Source of the DNA: Bdellovibrionaceae bacterium UBA3535
GTDB taxonomy: Bacteria > Bdellovibrionota > Bdellovibrionia > Bdellovibrionales > UBA840
Direction of reading: 5' to 3'
DNA length: 64,000 bases
Assembly: GCA_002376845.1 (NCBI GenBank)
Contig: DFOS01000024.1
Location: forward strand, 62,001-126,000
The notes below the pieces were generated by a model, which made no database searches, was not told where the DNA came from, and was given only the letters and a program-made list of their open reading frames with translations. Shown here one piece after another: positions 17,264 to 26,196 of this stretch. A program made the position numbers and the translations under genes. Every line of letters begins with the position of its first letter. The first letter of the stretch is position 1.

Positions 17264-18121
17264 TTAGAAAAAGATACCTATGTCAATGAAATGCCCATCT
17301 CCACTGCGAGATCCTAGCAAATCACGATAGGCATAAGAAAAAGCCATACGTGGCCCTCGCCAGATCAAACCTCCACTAAAATAATCAATGTCCTTTGACT
17401 TTAAACTACCGTAACCAAAGGATAAATCCAAAAAACCAATGGGCACAGAAAAGCCCGTTTTTAGATCGGGCGTGGAATCCCCGTGGCCACGGTCCTGCTT
17501 ACCCAGATCTAGCGTAAATTTTAAAAAGGGTTCATAAATATAGTGCAGCCCAAGACTGTAATATTTTTTCAATAAATCCCCACCATCACTCGTTAAGTTG
17601 TCCACCACAAAAGAAATTCCAAAAACCTCTGTAGGAGAAATGGTTACTCCCAGATTCACATCGTGTTCATTTTTGGCCGTAGTGGGCGCTGTGAATTCAT
17701 ATCTTTGCAACGCCAGTCCAAAAGAAGCTTTGACATACTCTCTTCGCGCCAAAGAGAGTTTGTACAATCGCGCCTCCGTACCTGCAATTTCGTTTTCTTG
17801 CTTTTCAAAACTAAGAGCTCCCGGAATCAATTCGCTCGTTCTTGTGTCAACCATAACTAGACCAAATGATTTATCATCTTTCTTATTGGAAAGTGTATTG
17901 GGCTGGTATTGAAATTGATTGAAAAAAATGTTGGCATGATTTTTATCCATATAGCCCAAAAGCGCCGGATTTAGCACGGCTGCCTCACTTGGCCCCACCA
18001 TAGACACACCGGCCCCACCCATACCTTGATAGTAACTTTGTGCGTAGACGTTTTTTCCTACACATATGGCCACAAGAAAGTACAATAATTGTATTATGTT
18101 AAAAAAACTATCGATTCTCAT
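17264..18121 (-). CDS. Outer-membrane beta-barrel protein, PorV/FadL-like N-terminus
   Basis: A 285-residue exported protein. The signal peptide ends near VYAQS; the mature N-terminus, GMGGAGVSMVGPSEAAVLNPALL, follows the Gly-rich 'GAGVS...AxxxNPA' pattern of PorV/FadL-type barrels. The rest alternates beta strands and ends in GIFF, a C-terminal aromatic as in barrel proteins. The ATG at 18121 has AAGG nine bases upstream; an ATG at 18127 is the alternative but puts it only three bases away. The 5' end overlaps the divergent M23 gene by 26 bases. The small basic protein follows in the same direction. Confidence 0.75.
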   Translation of the reverse strand: MRIDSFFNIIQLLYFLVAICVGKNVYAQSYYQGMGGAGVSMVGPSEAAVLNPALLGYMDKNHANIFFNQFQYQPNTLSNKKDDKSFGLVMVDTRTSELIPGALSFEKQENEIAGTEARLYKLSLARREYVKASFGLALQRYEFTAPTTAKNEHDVNLGVTISPTEVFGISFVVDNLTSDGGDLLKKYYSLGLHYIYEPFLKFTLDLGKQDRGHGDSTPDLKTGFSVPIGFLDLSFGYGSLKSKDIDYFSGGLIWRGPRMAFSYAYRDLLGSRSGDGHFIDIGIFF

Positions 18122-19184
18122 TTTCATTAGCCTTGTTCCATTTCAATTTGCTCTGTCTAGAGAAGTACCACAGGACGCAAAATTAAAGAAAGTAAAAAAA
18201 GGCGAAAGCCTTTACCAAATCCTCAAAAATATGAAATGGCAGCAAGAGGATCTAGCCGTGGTTCTTGGGCATCCCAAATTGAAAAGAAAGACCATTTTTC
18301 CCGGCGAAATTTATATGCTTACCGATAACGGCTTGGTTTTTTTCATTAAGGATACCGATAATGCTTTTTTTATTGAGAGAACGGGCGATAAGGTAAGCGT
18401 TGATATTGAAGAACTAACTTACCGCAAAACTCTGCATACGGCTAAGGGCACCGTTATCGGTGGCCTACAAAGCTCCATAAAAAATAAAACCGATAGCATT
18501 GATATTGCACAAAAGTTTATGAACGCCTTTTTGCTAGAATACGACCTACGCCGCGATATACAAAAAAATGCACAGTTTGAATTGCAGTACGAGAAAAAAT
18601 TTCTTGGCAAACACTTCATTCAATATGGTGAGGTTCTTTATGCAGCACTGGACATTCGAGGCGAAAAGATCGAAAAGGATTTTGTGCACTTTCAAGGTGG
18701 AGGAGCTTTCCTATATCGCAACCCCAAAAAACTAAAAGAAAAAGACTTCTACGCTCCTGTAGATTATTTGAATATTTCTAGTCTTTATCAACCGCGCCGC
18801 AGACACCCCATAACCAAAAGAATCATTCCACACTTAGGGGTTGATTTTGCTCTACCAAAAGGATCGCCAATTTATAGCACTGCAGATGGCAAGGTAATCC
18901 GTTTTGGCAAAAATCGAGCTGCAGGTAGGTATGTGGTAATCAAACATAAAAATGGTTACACTTCTTTTTATAACCATTTGCATACACTAGAGCCCCTTAG
19001 CAAAGGGCAGCGAGTAAGTGCTGGCGATAAGATTGGTTCTATGGGATGCACAGGTTATTGTACGAAACCGCACTTACACTTTGCTATGAAAAAAAATGGA
19101 CGTTACATAGATCCAGCGCCGATGATTTATCCTTACCCCTATACGCAAAACGAGATTATCCAAGCTCATTTGAGTGAATATTAA
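18096..19184 (+). CDS. M23 (LytM-type) metallopeptidase with LysM-like domain
   Basis: Exported peptidoglycan hydrolase or activator of 362 residues. Signal peptide 1 to about 20; LysM-like region KKGESLYQIL...PGEIYML (about 34-75); then a middle domain of the kind preceding M23 in MepM-like enzymes. The peptidase carries HLGVDF (His246, Asp250) and HLHF (His326, His328), so the zinc ligands are intact and it should be active. The ATG at 18096 is taken because it begins the signal peptide; an upstream in-frame ATG at 18066 would add ten non-signal residues. It overlaps the divergent barrel gene at its 5' end, and shares TTAA with the convergent lipoprotein gene at its stop. Confidence 0.88.
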   Translation: MLKKLSILIFISLVPFQFALSREVPQDAKLKKVKKGESLYQILKNMKWQQEDLAVVLGHPKLKRKTIFPGEIYMLTDNGLVFFIKDTDNAFFIERTGDKVSVDIEELTYRKTLHTAKGTVIGGLQSSIKNKTDSIDIAQKFMNAFLLEYDLRRDIQKNAQFELQYEKKFLGKHFIQYGEVLYAALDIRGEKIEKDFVHFQGGGAFLYRNPKKLKEKDFYAPVDYLNISSLYQPRRRHPITKRIIPHLGVDFALPKGSPIYSTADGKVIRFGKNRAAGRYVVIKHKNGYTSFYNHLHTLEPLSKGQRVSAGDKIGSMGCTGYCTKPHLHFAMKKNGRYIDPAPMIYPYPYTQNEIIQAHLSEY

Positions 19185-20245
19185 TAAGAGTTATCATACC
19201 TTGTTTTTTGACAAAAACTAAAATAATACGGGCACTGCTTTTGTGGATTGCCTTGCTCACAAAGCGCTTCTCTTTTTACCGTAGAACCCGTGTAGCAGCC
19301 TGACTTTGTAGAATGGCGAATGCATGTGTCAGATCCTGATGTATAAATTCTCCAGCCGCTACCTAAGATTTTATACAAGCCCGGGTAATTGGAATTGGTA
19401 AGGTTGCTATAAACATTATTGGAAGTAGCATTACAAGGATCCGCATTACCTCCACTGTAATTGAAGTTTTTAGGAACTATTAAGTATTGGTTGCACGCCC
19501 AACCTACATTTTTTTTATCAAGCTGATTTCCTTTATCTAGCATAATGTATTCATCGACATTTACGAGTGTGCCCCGTTCACTAAAAGCCAAATCATAAGT
19601 ATTCCCATAGGCTTGCGAGCTGCCTTCATCGCCATGCATTTGTGGATTGATTACCTGCTGGTCATTGTTTATATAGCCTAGATGTAGAGCAATTTTATTT
19701 GAGTTAAAGTCTTGAAATAACTCGCGTACTTTATTGGAATAGCGATAATCCAAGGGCATTCTTGAGCTAGATCCCGTTAGAGACCACTGTGAACCTGCTG
19801 CCAATATATCTTTTATAAAATCATTATCTAATGGATATGGAGAAACAGCCCTAGTGATATCATCTTTGCCTCTGTCTACGGTGCTTTGATAATCTACAAT
19901 ATCAAAGTATAGTTGAGTTCCCGGAAGCTTGCTGGAAGAATCAAAAAAATCCTGTTTCTCATCAAAGCTTAGTCCTTTTTTGGTCCGAATAAGTCTATGT
20001 CCCGAGGCATCTGCACTTTGCCCCATAATGGCAAAGGTAAAGTACGTTCCTCGATTTAAAGAGCTGCCTTGGCAGGACATGGCGCCCAAGGTATCTAAAG
20101 AGGTTTCTAATGGAAAGGGTTCTGTATCTGTGCTATTTGCCACCACCTCATTATCCAGTTCCCCCAATTCTTGACCGCAATTTTGGTAGGCAAAAAGTAA
20201 TAGCAATATAAGCGGAAAGAGATACAAAAATGGCTGTTTTTTCAT
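19181..20245 (-). CDS. Lipoprotein of unknown function
   Basis: A 354-residue protein with a lipoprotein signal peptide: hydrophobic LYLFPLILLLLFAYQNC with Cys23 as the predicted lipidated residue. The Gln-Asn-Cys-Gly context is a pattern I associate with Bdellovibrio lipoproteins. The mature domain has several cysteines (near 58, 251, 269 and five in the last 55 residues), suggesting disulfides in the periplasm or on the surface. No catalytic motif is seen. Monocistronic, divergent from galU. No Shine-Dalgarno; the hexamer six bases upstream of the ATG is GATAAA. Confidence 0.75.
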   Translation of the reverse strand: MKKQPFLYLFPLILLLLFAYQNCGQELGELDNEVVANSTDTEPFPLETSLDTLGAMSCQGSSLNRGTYFTFAIMGQSADASGHRLIRTKKGLSFDEKQDFFDSSSKLPGTQLYFDIVDYQSTVDRGKDDITRAVSPYPLDNDFIKDILAAGSQWSLTGSSSRMPLDYRYSNKVRELFQDFNSNKIALHLGYINNDQQVINPQMHGDEGSSQAYGNTYDLAFSERGTLVNVDEYIMLDKGNQLDKKNVGWACNQYLIVPKNFNYSGGNADPCNATSNNVYSNLTNSNYPGLYKILGSGWRIYTSGSDTCIRHSTKSGCYTGSTVKREALCEQGNPQKQCPYYFSFCQKTRYDNSY

Positions 20246-20399
20246 ATCATTTTTATCGGCTTTTGTACTGTCTTACTTTAGGACATTTTATTTTATATAG
20301 TTATTTCAATTACTTAGCGGATTGGCCATATGGATTCGATCTTATCTAGCTGTATAGATGCTTTGAGAATTAAGTCTGGCCGACTTGGAAGCTTTCCTC

Positions 20400-20412
20400 T
20401 ATGCTAGGGTCA
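20400..20412 (+). promoter_or_regulatory. Leaderless-type -10 of galU
   Basis: TATGCT (20400-20405) then six bases to ATG 20412. No convincing -35 at 16-18 bases and no Shine-Dalgarno. Confidence 0.4.
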
Positions 20413-21281
20413 TGATTCGAAAAGCGGTGATTCCCGTAGCTGGTTTGGGCACAAGATTCTTACCGGCTACCAAAAATGTACCTAAAGAACTCCTGCCCAT
20501 AGTGGACAAACCTTCACTAATGTACATTGTAGAAGAAGCCATTGAGGCAGGAATAGAAGACATTGTTTTTATTGCCGGACGAAACAAAGAGGCCATAGAA
20601 GATTTTTTTGATATTAACTATGAGCTTGAAAAAAAATTGGAAGAAAGCGATCGCTTGGATCTTTTGCAAGATCTCATCCAGATTCGTGAGAAAGCCAATT
20701 TTATAAGTATTCGCCAGCAAAAACCCCTTGGTTTGGGTCATGCAATATTGTGTGCAAAACCGGTAATCGGTGAGGATGCCTTTGCCGTTCTACTTGGCGA
20801 TGAGCTAAGTGCCGGAGAGCAAAAGGCAACAGCGGATTTAGTCAACACATACAATGACAAGAAACAATCCACCGTAGCCGTAATGGAAGTTCCAAAATCA
20901 GAAGTTTTTAAATATGGGATCATCGAAGCTGAACCGCTGGATGAAAATACCTATAAAATTTTGTCCTTAGTTGAAAAACCCAGTCCTGAAGAAGCCCCCT
21001 CAAATTTAGCCATGCCTGGGAGATACATCTTCACCTCCTCCATTTTGAATGTGCTATCAGAATTAAAGCCGGGTAGAAACGATGAATATCAGCTTACAGA
21101 CGCCATGGACATTTTGTGCAAACAAGAGGAAATGCTGGCAAAAAAAACCAGGGCTCGCCGCTACGATGCCGGCGACAAACTTGGCTATCTAATAGCCAAC
21201 GTTGAATTCGCTTTAGAACACCCTCAACTCAAAGAAGATTTTAAAAACTACCTGCTCTCTCTTCATTCGAGGTTAACATGA
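20412..21281 (+). CDS. galU: UTP-glucose-1-phosphate uridylyltransferase
   Basis: Makes UDP-glucose from UTP and glucose-1-phosphate for lipopolysaccharide, capsule and glycan synthesis. It contains VIPVAGLGTRFLPATK (near 6-21), PKELLPIVDKP, GLGHAILCAKP, VLLGDEL and VEKPSPEEAPSN, all as in GalU. 289 residues is standard. The ATG at 20412 begins the family-typical MIRKAVIP; an upstream TTG would add nine unrelated residues. It is first of a three-gene run joined to the next gene by an ATGA overlap. Confidence 0.93.
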   Translation: MIRKAVIPVAGLGTRFLPATKNVPKELLPIVDKPSLMYIVEEAIEAGIEDIVFIAGRNKEAIEDFFDINYELEKKLEESDRLDLLQDLIQIREKANFISIRQQKPLGLGHAILCAKPVIGEDAFAVLLGDELSAGEQKATADLVNTYNDKKQSTVAVMEVPKSEVFKYGIIEAEPLDENTYKILSLVEKPSPEEAPSNLAMPGRYIFTSSILNVLSELKPGRNDEYQLTDAMDILCKQEEMLAKKTRARRYDAGDKLGYLIANVEFALEHPQLKEDFKNYLLSLHSRLT

Positions 21282-22084
21282 TTGCATTATTTTTAGGTAT
21301 AGCCCTAGCTTATATTCCACATAGTCATTTTATTTTACAACAAATGGGGGAAAATCATGGCTCTGGTACTTATCAAATCGTACAAGAGCTCGCTTTTCAG
21401 AATGCTGATGAGCGTGTGGTAATTCAAGAGACATGGACCGTTGACGAGGGCCTACAAATGCATTTGGAAGCTAAAGGTCCTGACGTTCTTTACACTGCCA
21501 AATATGATTTTCGTGCAAAATATTTTCTAAGCCAAGATAAGCGATTGGTTAAAGCGGACTTACCAAAAGAATTTTTTGAAAACTTGTTCTATTTAAAAGA
21601 AGCAAAAGACATCGCCAGAAGGCTCTACAATATGGGCGTTATAGGAGCGGAAATACTAAGCCCACAAAAACGTTTTTATCATTTAAGTCAAGTAGAGTAT
21701 AAAGGCCAAGCTTTCTTAAACCTATCACGCTTGGACGAGCAAATCGCCTTTGCCTTTGGCTACGACCTGAACCAAAATAAACCTGGTTTCTGGGTGTCCC
21801 AATCCGATTTTCACTTAAAGAAGATCCGAATGCCAAATGGTACCACTATCTTAGCCGACAATTATGATGTTTATACCAAAAACTTACACTTACCCAAACA
21901 ACGTAGCCTTGAGTGGGGACCAAACAAAACCCCTATCCAAATTCTAAGCGTAAGCCGAATTATCCACGGTCCCAATACAAAAAAACTTTTATCCACTAGT
22001 AATATAGACGGATTAAGCCCAATTCAATTTGGCGAAAAAGAAATTTACAAGGCCATTCAAAGTTTTTACCAGCGCTTTCGATGA
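21278..22084 (+). CDS. Probable secreted protein of unknown function
   Basis: A 268-residue protein beginning MIALFLGIALAYIP, a short hydrophobic segment that could be a signal peptide or anchor. The remainder is beta-rich with a Gly-Ser-Gly-Thr-Tyr start and no motif I recognise; the pattern of a repeated sheet resembles LolA/LolB-type folds only loosely. The start overlaps galU (ATGA) and the stop overlaps priA (ATGA), so the three are cotranslated. Function is not inferred from position because galU and priA act in different processes. Confidence 0.65.
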   Translation: MIALFLGIALAYIPHSHFILQQMGENHGSGTYQIVQELAFQNADERVVIQETWTVDEGLQMHLEAKGPDVLYTAKYDFRAKYFLSQDKRLVKADLPKEFFENLFYLKEAKDIARRLYNMGVIGAEILSPQKRFYHLSQVEYKGQAFLNLSRLDEQIAFAFGYDLNQNKPGFWVSQSDFHLKKIRMPNGTTILADNYDVYTKNLHLPKQRSLEWGPNKTPIQILSVSRIIHGPNTKKLLSTSNIDGLSPIQFGEKEIYKAIQSFYQRFR

Positions 22085-24066
22085 ATCAGTGGCAAATAGC
22101 AGTTGATGCACCCATTACAAAACCTTTAACCTATACAAGCGAAGATCCATCTATAGCCGTCGGATCTTTAGTTAAAGTTCCTCTCGGCAAAAGCAACCGC
22201 AAAGTCTTCGGTCTGTGTCTTGAAAAAACCATGGACAATGAGGAAAGGCTAAAAACCATTGCCCATGTCTATCAAGATCTTCCACATATACCAAGTCGCT
22301 ATGTAGACTGGCTTTCGTGGCTTTCGAATTACTACAAACACCCCATTGGACAAGTGGCCAAACTACTAGCTCCCCCTTTAATTGATAAAAAACAAGGGCG
22401 AAGCAGAAAAAAAAGCCCCATTCCAGATGTAGAACCTGAAAGCATTGCGGAGCTTAATGCAGAACAAATGGCCGCCTATAAAAGCATTTCTGCAAGCAAT
22501 GGTTTTCAGTGCCATCTTTTACATGGGGTTACCGGATCAGGAAAAACAGAAGTATACATTCATTTATTTCAACAGGCTCTAAATTCTGGAAAAAAAGGCC
22601 TCTTTCTAGTACCCGAAATCTCCCTTACGCCGCAACTTTTAAGTCGTTTTGCAAGGGTGTTCGGCGATCAACTAGCCGTGATGCACTCGCAACTTACCGA
22701 ACGAGAACGCACCAATCAATGGCTTAGCATAGTAGAAGGAGATAAAAAAATTTTATTGGGCGCAAGGTCCGCACTATTTTGCCCAATCCCTGATTTAGGA
22801 TTGATCATTGTAGATGAAGAACATGAAGCCTCCTACAAACAAGAAGAAAAATTAAAGTACCATGCTCGAGATAGCGCCATCATGCTAGCAGCAAAACTAG
22901 AAATACCCATTGTTCTTGGATCTGCCACTCCAAGCTTAGAATCATGGCAAAATGCAAAAGCTGGCAAATACCAATTACATCAACTACAGCTTCGTTTTAA
23001 TGAAAAATCCCTACCCCAAATTGATGTTGTGGATTTGCGTGAGCACAGACCTGCTGGTCTACCCTTTTGGATGTCGCAAGAATTGCACGATGCCTTGGTG
23101 CAAAATCTAAAAAACAAAGAGCAAAGCGCTTTGTTTCTAAACCGCAGAGGTATGGCACCATCGGTTGTATGCAATTCGTGTGGCCATACAGAGGAGTGCC
23201 CCAACTGCGCAGTGGCATTAACTCTACATCACAAACATCATCTGCACTGTCACTACTGTGATTATCATAAAAATTTTAATGAGACCTGCTCTGCTTGTGG
23301 CGTCGGAGAAGTCATTCCCCTGGGCCTGGGCACAGAAAAAATGCAGGAAGATATAAAGGAAATGTTTCCAGAAGCACGTGTTGTTCGTGCGGATCGAGAT
23401 GAAATACAGAGCCGCGAAGATATGGAAGCCGTCATTCAAGCTGTTGAATCCCAAAGCGTGGACATCCTTATCGGAACACAAATGATCTCCAAGGGCCTGG
23501 ACTTTCCCCACCTTTCTTTGGTGTCGGTTGTATTGGCAGACATCGGCTTTAATATTCAGGATTTTCGTGCAAATGAAAAAACCTACCAGCTCCTCTCACA
23601 AGTTGCGGGCCGTTCCGGCCGCCATAATACCGATGGCAGAGTGATTATCCAAACATACAATCCCAACCACCCCTGCTTGCCCTTTGTGATAGAACACTCC
23701 TATGAAGCCTTCGCAGATAGAGAGTTGCTTCATCGAAAAGAATTATTGTATCCGCCTTTTTCTCGTATGATTCGCATTCGTAACCAATCTATCTTTGCTA
23801 AAAAAGCGGAAAAAAACATTATGGATATTTATAATTGGCTACAAAAAGCTTTCAAGCATTACCAGATAGAAAATGATGTGCAAATTTTAGGGCCAACAGA
23901 GGCGCCATTATTTAAGCTTCGAGGTAAATATCGCTATCATATGCTGCTGAAGGTAAAAAATAAAAAAAATATCCACAGTATCTTGGATCAACTCCTGGCC
24001 AATGATGCACTTTTTCCCTCGGGGACCAAAGTCTTAATTGATGTGGACCCCATACAGATGGGCTAA
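22081..24066 (+). CDS. priA: Primosomal replication restart helicase
   Basis: Reloads the replisome at stalled forks. N-terminal DNA-binding domain (about 1-110), Walker A GVTGSGKTE near residue 150, Walker B DEEH (in VDEEHEASYKQEEK), and the family zinc cluster of paired CxxC motifs (CNSCGHTEECPNC, then CHYCDY and CSACG). Motifs V and VI follow: GTQMISKGLDFPHL and QVAGRSGR. Its 661 residues are somewhat shorter than E. coli PriA because the N-terminal domain is compact. The ATG overlaps the preceding stop by four bases. Confidence 0.95.
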   Translation: MNQWQIAVDAPITKPLTYTSEDPSIAVGSLVKVPLGKSNRKVFGLCLEKTMDNEERLKTIAHVYQDLPHIPSRYVDWLSWLSNYYKHPIGQVAKLLAPPLIDKKQGRSRKKSPIPDVEPESIAELNAEQMAAYKSISASNGFQCHLLHGVTGSGKTEVYIHLFQQALNSGKKGLFLVPEISLTPQLLSRFARVFGDQLAVMHSQLTERERTNQWLSIVEGDKKILLGARSALFCPIPDLGLIIVDEEHEASYKQEEKLKYHARDSAIMLAAKLEIPIVLGSATPSLESWQNAKAGKYQLHQLQLRFNEKSLPQIDVVDLREHRPAGLPFWMSQELHDALVQNLKNKEQSALFLNRRGMAPSVVCNSCGHTEECPNCAVALTLHHKHHLHCHYCDYHKNFNETCSACGVGEVIPLGLGTEKMQEDIKEMFPEARVVRADRDEIQSREDMEAVIQAVESQSVDILIGTQMISKGLDFPHLSLVSVVLADIGFNIQDFRANEKTYQLLSQVAGRSGRHNTDGRVIIQTYNPNHPCLPFVIEHSYEAFADRELLHRKELLYPPFSRMIRIRNQSIFAKKAEKNIMDIYNWLQKAFKHYQIENDVQILGPTEAPLFKLRGKYRYHMLLKVKNKKNIHSILDQLLANDALFPSGTKVLIDVDPIQMG

Positions 24067-24071
24067 AATAC

Positions 24072-24107
24072 TTTACGCCTGCTAAAATAAAAAATATCCT
24101 TATGACA
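24072..24107 (+). promoter_or_regulatory. Leaderless-type promoter of the CFI-box gene
   Basis: TTTACG (24072-24077), 17 bases, TATCCT (24095-24100), six bases, ATG 24107. No Shine-Dalgarno. Confidence 0.45.
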
Positions 24108-24970
24108 TGGCTGTCGAATGTCCGCGTTGTGGTGCGGAAGAAGAAGATCTTATAAAAATAGAAGCCGGCTTAAAACTACGCATTCAAGAGGTACTGCCTG
24201 ATGAGGACGTTCCTGCAGAAGTTTGCGGCAAATGCTTCAATGAATTAAGAGAGAATGTTTCTCACGGCGCCAAATTGCGTGCAGAAATTAACATCAAAGA
24301 ACATAATAAAAAGGTCTTATGGAAAAACCGCGTTTCCTTGGTAAAAGCCGCTCGCGAGAGAATGTCCGTAAAAGCCTACGCAGAAGCCTCGGTGCTTTAT
24401 GAAAAGTACATTCGAACCTTAGAATTGGTTCATGATGTACCGCCGGGCAAACTCAACCCAAAAGAAATCAAAGCAAAAGGTCAAGAAAAGGAGCTCACGC
24501 TGTTTGCTTCGGTTCTATGGGACTTGATACGTATATATGATACGCGTGAAAATTATGGCCCAAGACTCACTACCACTGCCAATAAATTGGTAGAAGTGAT
24601 CCCTCATACACCGGCGGGTAAAGATTTGTTAAAACGCGCTGAAAAGCATATGAAAGTGGCTCATCATACAAAGGAGATGCGCGAGTTCTTAAAGCAAGCT
24701 AGAAAAGCTGCAAAATCCAACTGCTTTCTTGTTTCCGCCGTCTTTTATTTAGATGATAGCCCAGAACTACGCTTTTATCGTCAATTTCGCGATGAAATTT
24801 TATTGCGCTCTTGGTGGGGTAGAATCTTCGTACGCTGCTACTACATATTCGCACCAAGCTTAGCCAATGTGCTGGATTTTTTCCCACAATACAAAGCCCC
24901 GCTACGTCAGTTTTTTCGCTCTTTTGCCTTGCGTCTGGCTAAGACTTTCCACTTGAAAAGCCCGCTTTAA
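24107..24970 (+). CDS. Zinc-ribbon protein with C-terminal CFI-box domain
   Basis: A 287-residue protein. Two CxxC pairs at the N-terminus (Cys5/Cys8 and Cys40/Cys43) suggest a zinc ribbon. A helical middle region (about 60-205) follows, then a C-terminal segment with SNCFLVSAVF, LRFYRQFRDEILLRSWWGR and YYIFAPSLANVL. This last part matches the CFI-box C-terminal domain, here CFL rather than CFI, which is found at the ends of many otherwise unrelated proteins and whose role is unknown to me. Apparently leaderless start. The gene 16 bases downstream is likely cotranscribed. Confidence 0.7.
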   Translation: MAVECPRCGAEEEDLIKIEAGLKLRIQEVLPDEDVPAEVCGKCFNELRENVSHGAKLRAEINIKEHNKKVLWKNRVSLVKAARERMSVKAYAEASVLYEKYIRTLELVHDVPPGKLNPKEIKAKGQEKELTLFASVLWDLIRIYDTRENYGPRLTTTANKLVEVIPHTPAGKDLLKRAEKHMKVAHHTKEMREFLKQARKAAKSNCFLVSAVFYLDDSPELRFYRQFRDEILLRSWWGRIFVRCYYIFAPSLANVLDFFPQYKAPLRQFFRSFALRLAKTFHLKSPL

Positions 24971-24986
24971 TTTAAGACCTTAAATT

Positions 24987-26030
24987 ATGATTCCAAAAAA
25001 AGTCGATCTAATTATTGTTGGTATTCGCTTTGAGAGTTTGTATTTTGCCTCCCTACTATTAGAAAAAGGTATCGATGTTCATTTAATCGATCACGAGGAG
25101 CCGCCCTCTGAAAGCCCTTTTCTAAATCCTGTAGATAGTTTTTTTGCTAGTGACATGAGCGCCCTTCTTGCCTGTAAAGAAAAGGAGGACGCAGTACAGA
25201 CATTTGATGGCGGTGAATTCAAAGCCTTTATGGGTTTTGGCGATGACTATCAAGACTTTCGCTATGAGCCCTATTTGCATACTCACTACTATAAATGGGA
25301 CGAAGACAAACAAAATCAATTTGAGAAGCTTTCTGAGCAAATGCAGGATCGTCTACACTATCGCACAAAAATATCGGCTGTCGAATGCCTCGACAACCAG
25401 GTAAATGCAATCGAAGTGAACGAACAAAAAAAGGTTCGATTAAATGCTCTTTGCTGGTCGCAATACTTTAGCCAGTGGGAAGCCTATCTGGAACAAGAGC
25501 GCATAGGCCGCAAAACCCTGCAAAGGCTTGCCAAGGCAGATTTTTGGACTCGTTTGGATTTGCATCTATTGCACAATGAGGCTTTTGAAGCGCCTCTGAA
25601 TGAGAGGTTTTTGTTAAAGGCAGCAAAAGATGAGGCCAAAGCTTTTTTGGGCTCCTTCTATAAAAACCCGGAAGGGCGGATTTGCAGTCAATGGACCGGT
25701 TATATCGCCTCCCAGCTAAGCGATAGTGGTGAAGAATTAGGCAATTTACTAAGGGAAAAAAAGCGCCAAATAAAACGTGCATTTAAAGGCCTTTTTGACA
25801 GCGTAGAATTTGAAAAAATTAAAATGATTTCAGATATTTACAACACCTTCGATGAGGGCCAGATGGACTCTCTTCAACTCGGCAGCTACAACAACATTTA
25901 CACATTGAATCACAATTTCCACAGACTTTTACACAAAGATTATGATTTAGAATACCTAATATCCGCGGCAGAAAAAGTTGCTTCGAAGATTCAGGATATG
26001 AAAGAAACTGATATTAATGGTAAGACCTAA
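24987..26030 (+). CDS. Degenerate Rossmann-fold (FAD/NAD-binding-like) protein
   Basis: A 347-residue protein whose first 35 residues (DLIIVGIRFESLYFASLLL...HLIDHEE) have the beta-alpha-beta shape of an FAD/NAD-binding site ending in an acidic residue. The GxGxxG is eroded to GIRFES, so dinucleotide binding is doubtful. The rest lacks motifs of known oxidoreductases. It resembles the FAD-dependent oxidoreductase superfamily in length and layout only. It is 16 bases downstream of the CFI-box gene and precedes the ribosomal operon. No clear Shine-Dalgarno. Confidence 0.6.
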   Translation: MIPKKVDLIIVGIRFESLYFASLLLEKGIDVHLIDHEEPPSESPFLNPVDSFFASDMSALLACKEKEDAVQTFDGGEFKAFMGFGDDYQDFRYEPYLHTHYYKWDEDKQNQFEKLSEQMQDRLHYRTKISAVECLDNQVNAIEVNEQKKVRLNALCWSQYFSQWEAYLEQERIGRKTLQRLAKADFWTRLDLHLLHNEAFEAPLNERFLLKAAKDEAKAFLGSFYKNPEGRICSQWTGYIASQLSDSGEELGNLLREKKRQIKRAFKGLFDSVEFEKIKMISDIYNTFDEGQMDSLQLGSYNNIYTLNHNFHRLLHKDYDLEYLISAAEKVASKIQDMKETDINGKT

Positions 26031-26134
26031 ATCCAGGTTATTTCTAGTGTTTAAGCATTGCGTCAATGAAATAATCACCGTTACCTGCCTCCCCTTTTCG
26101 TGCTAAATCCTTGCTACTTTAAATAGTACACAAG

Positions 26135-26169
26135 CTCCGACACTCCACTGGTGTTTGATAATGTCGGGG
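26135..26169 (+). promoter_or_regulatory. Structured leader upstream of rpsB
   Basis: CTCCGACA (26135-26142) can pair with TGTCGGGG (26162-26169), giving an eight-pair stem with one G-U. A second possible pairing, CTG/CAG, spans 26170-26183. Next comes a very strong Shine-Dalgarno TAAGGAGG (26185-26192). Such a leader is where S2 protein autoregulates its own operon in other bacteria; the specific structure here is only predicted by eye. Confidence 0.4.
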
Positions 26170-26196
26170 CTGAGGCGAAACCAGTAAGGAGGATAT

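Noticed and set aside
20246..20290. Leaderless-type promoter for the lipoprotein gene starting at 20245.
   Set aside because: The hexamer six bases upstream is GATAAA, not TAnnnT, and no -35 fits, so it was not counted in the pattern.
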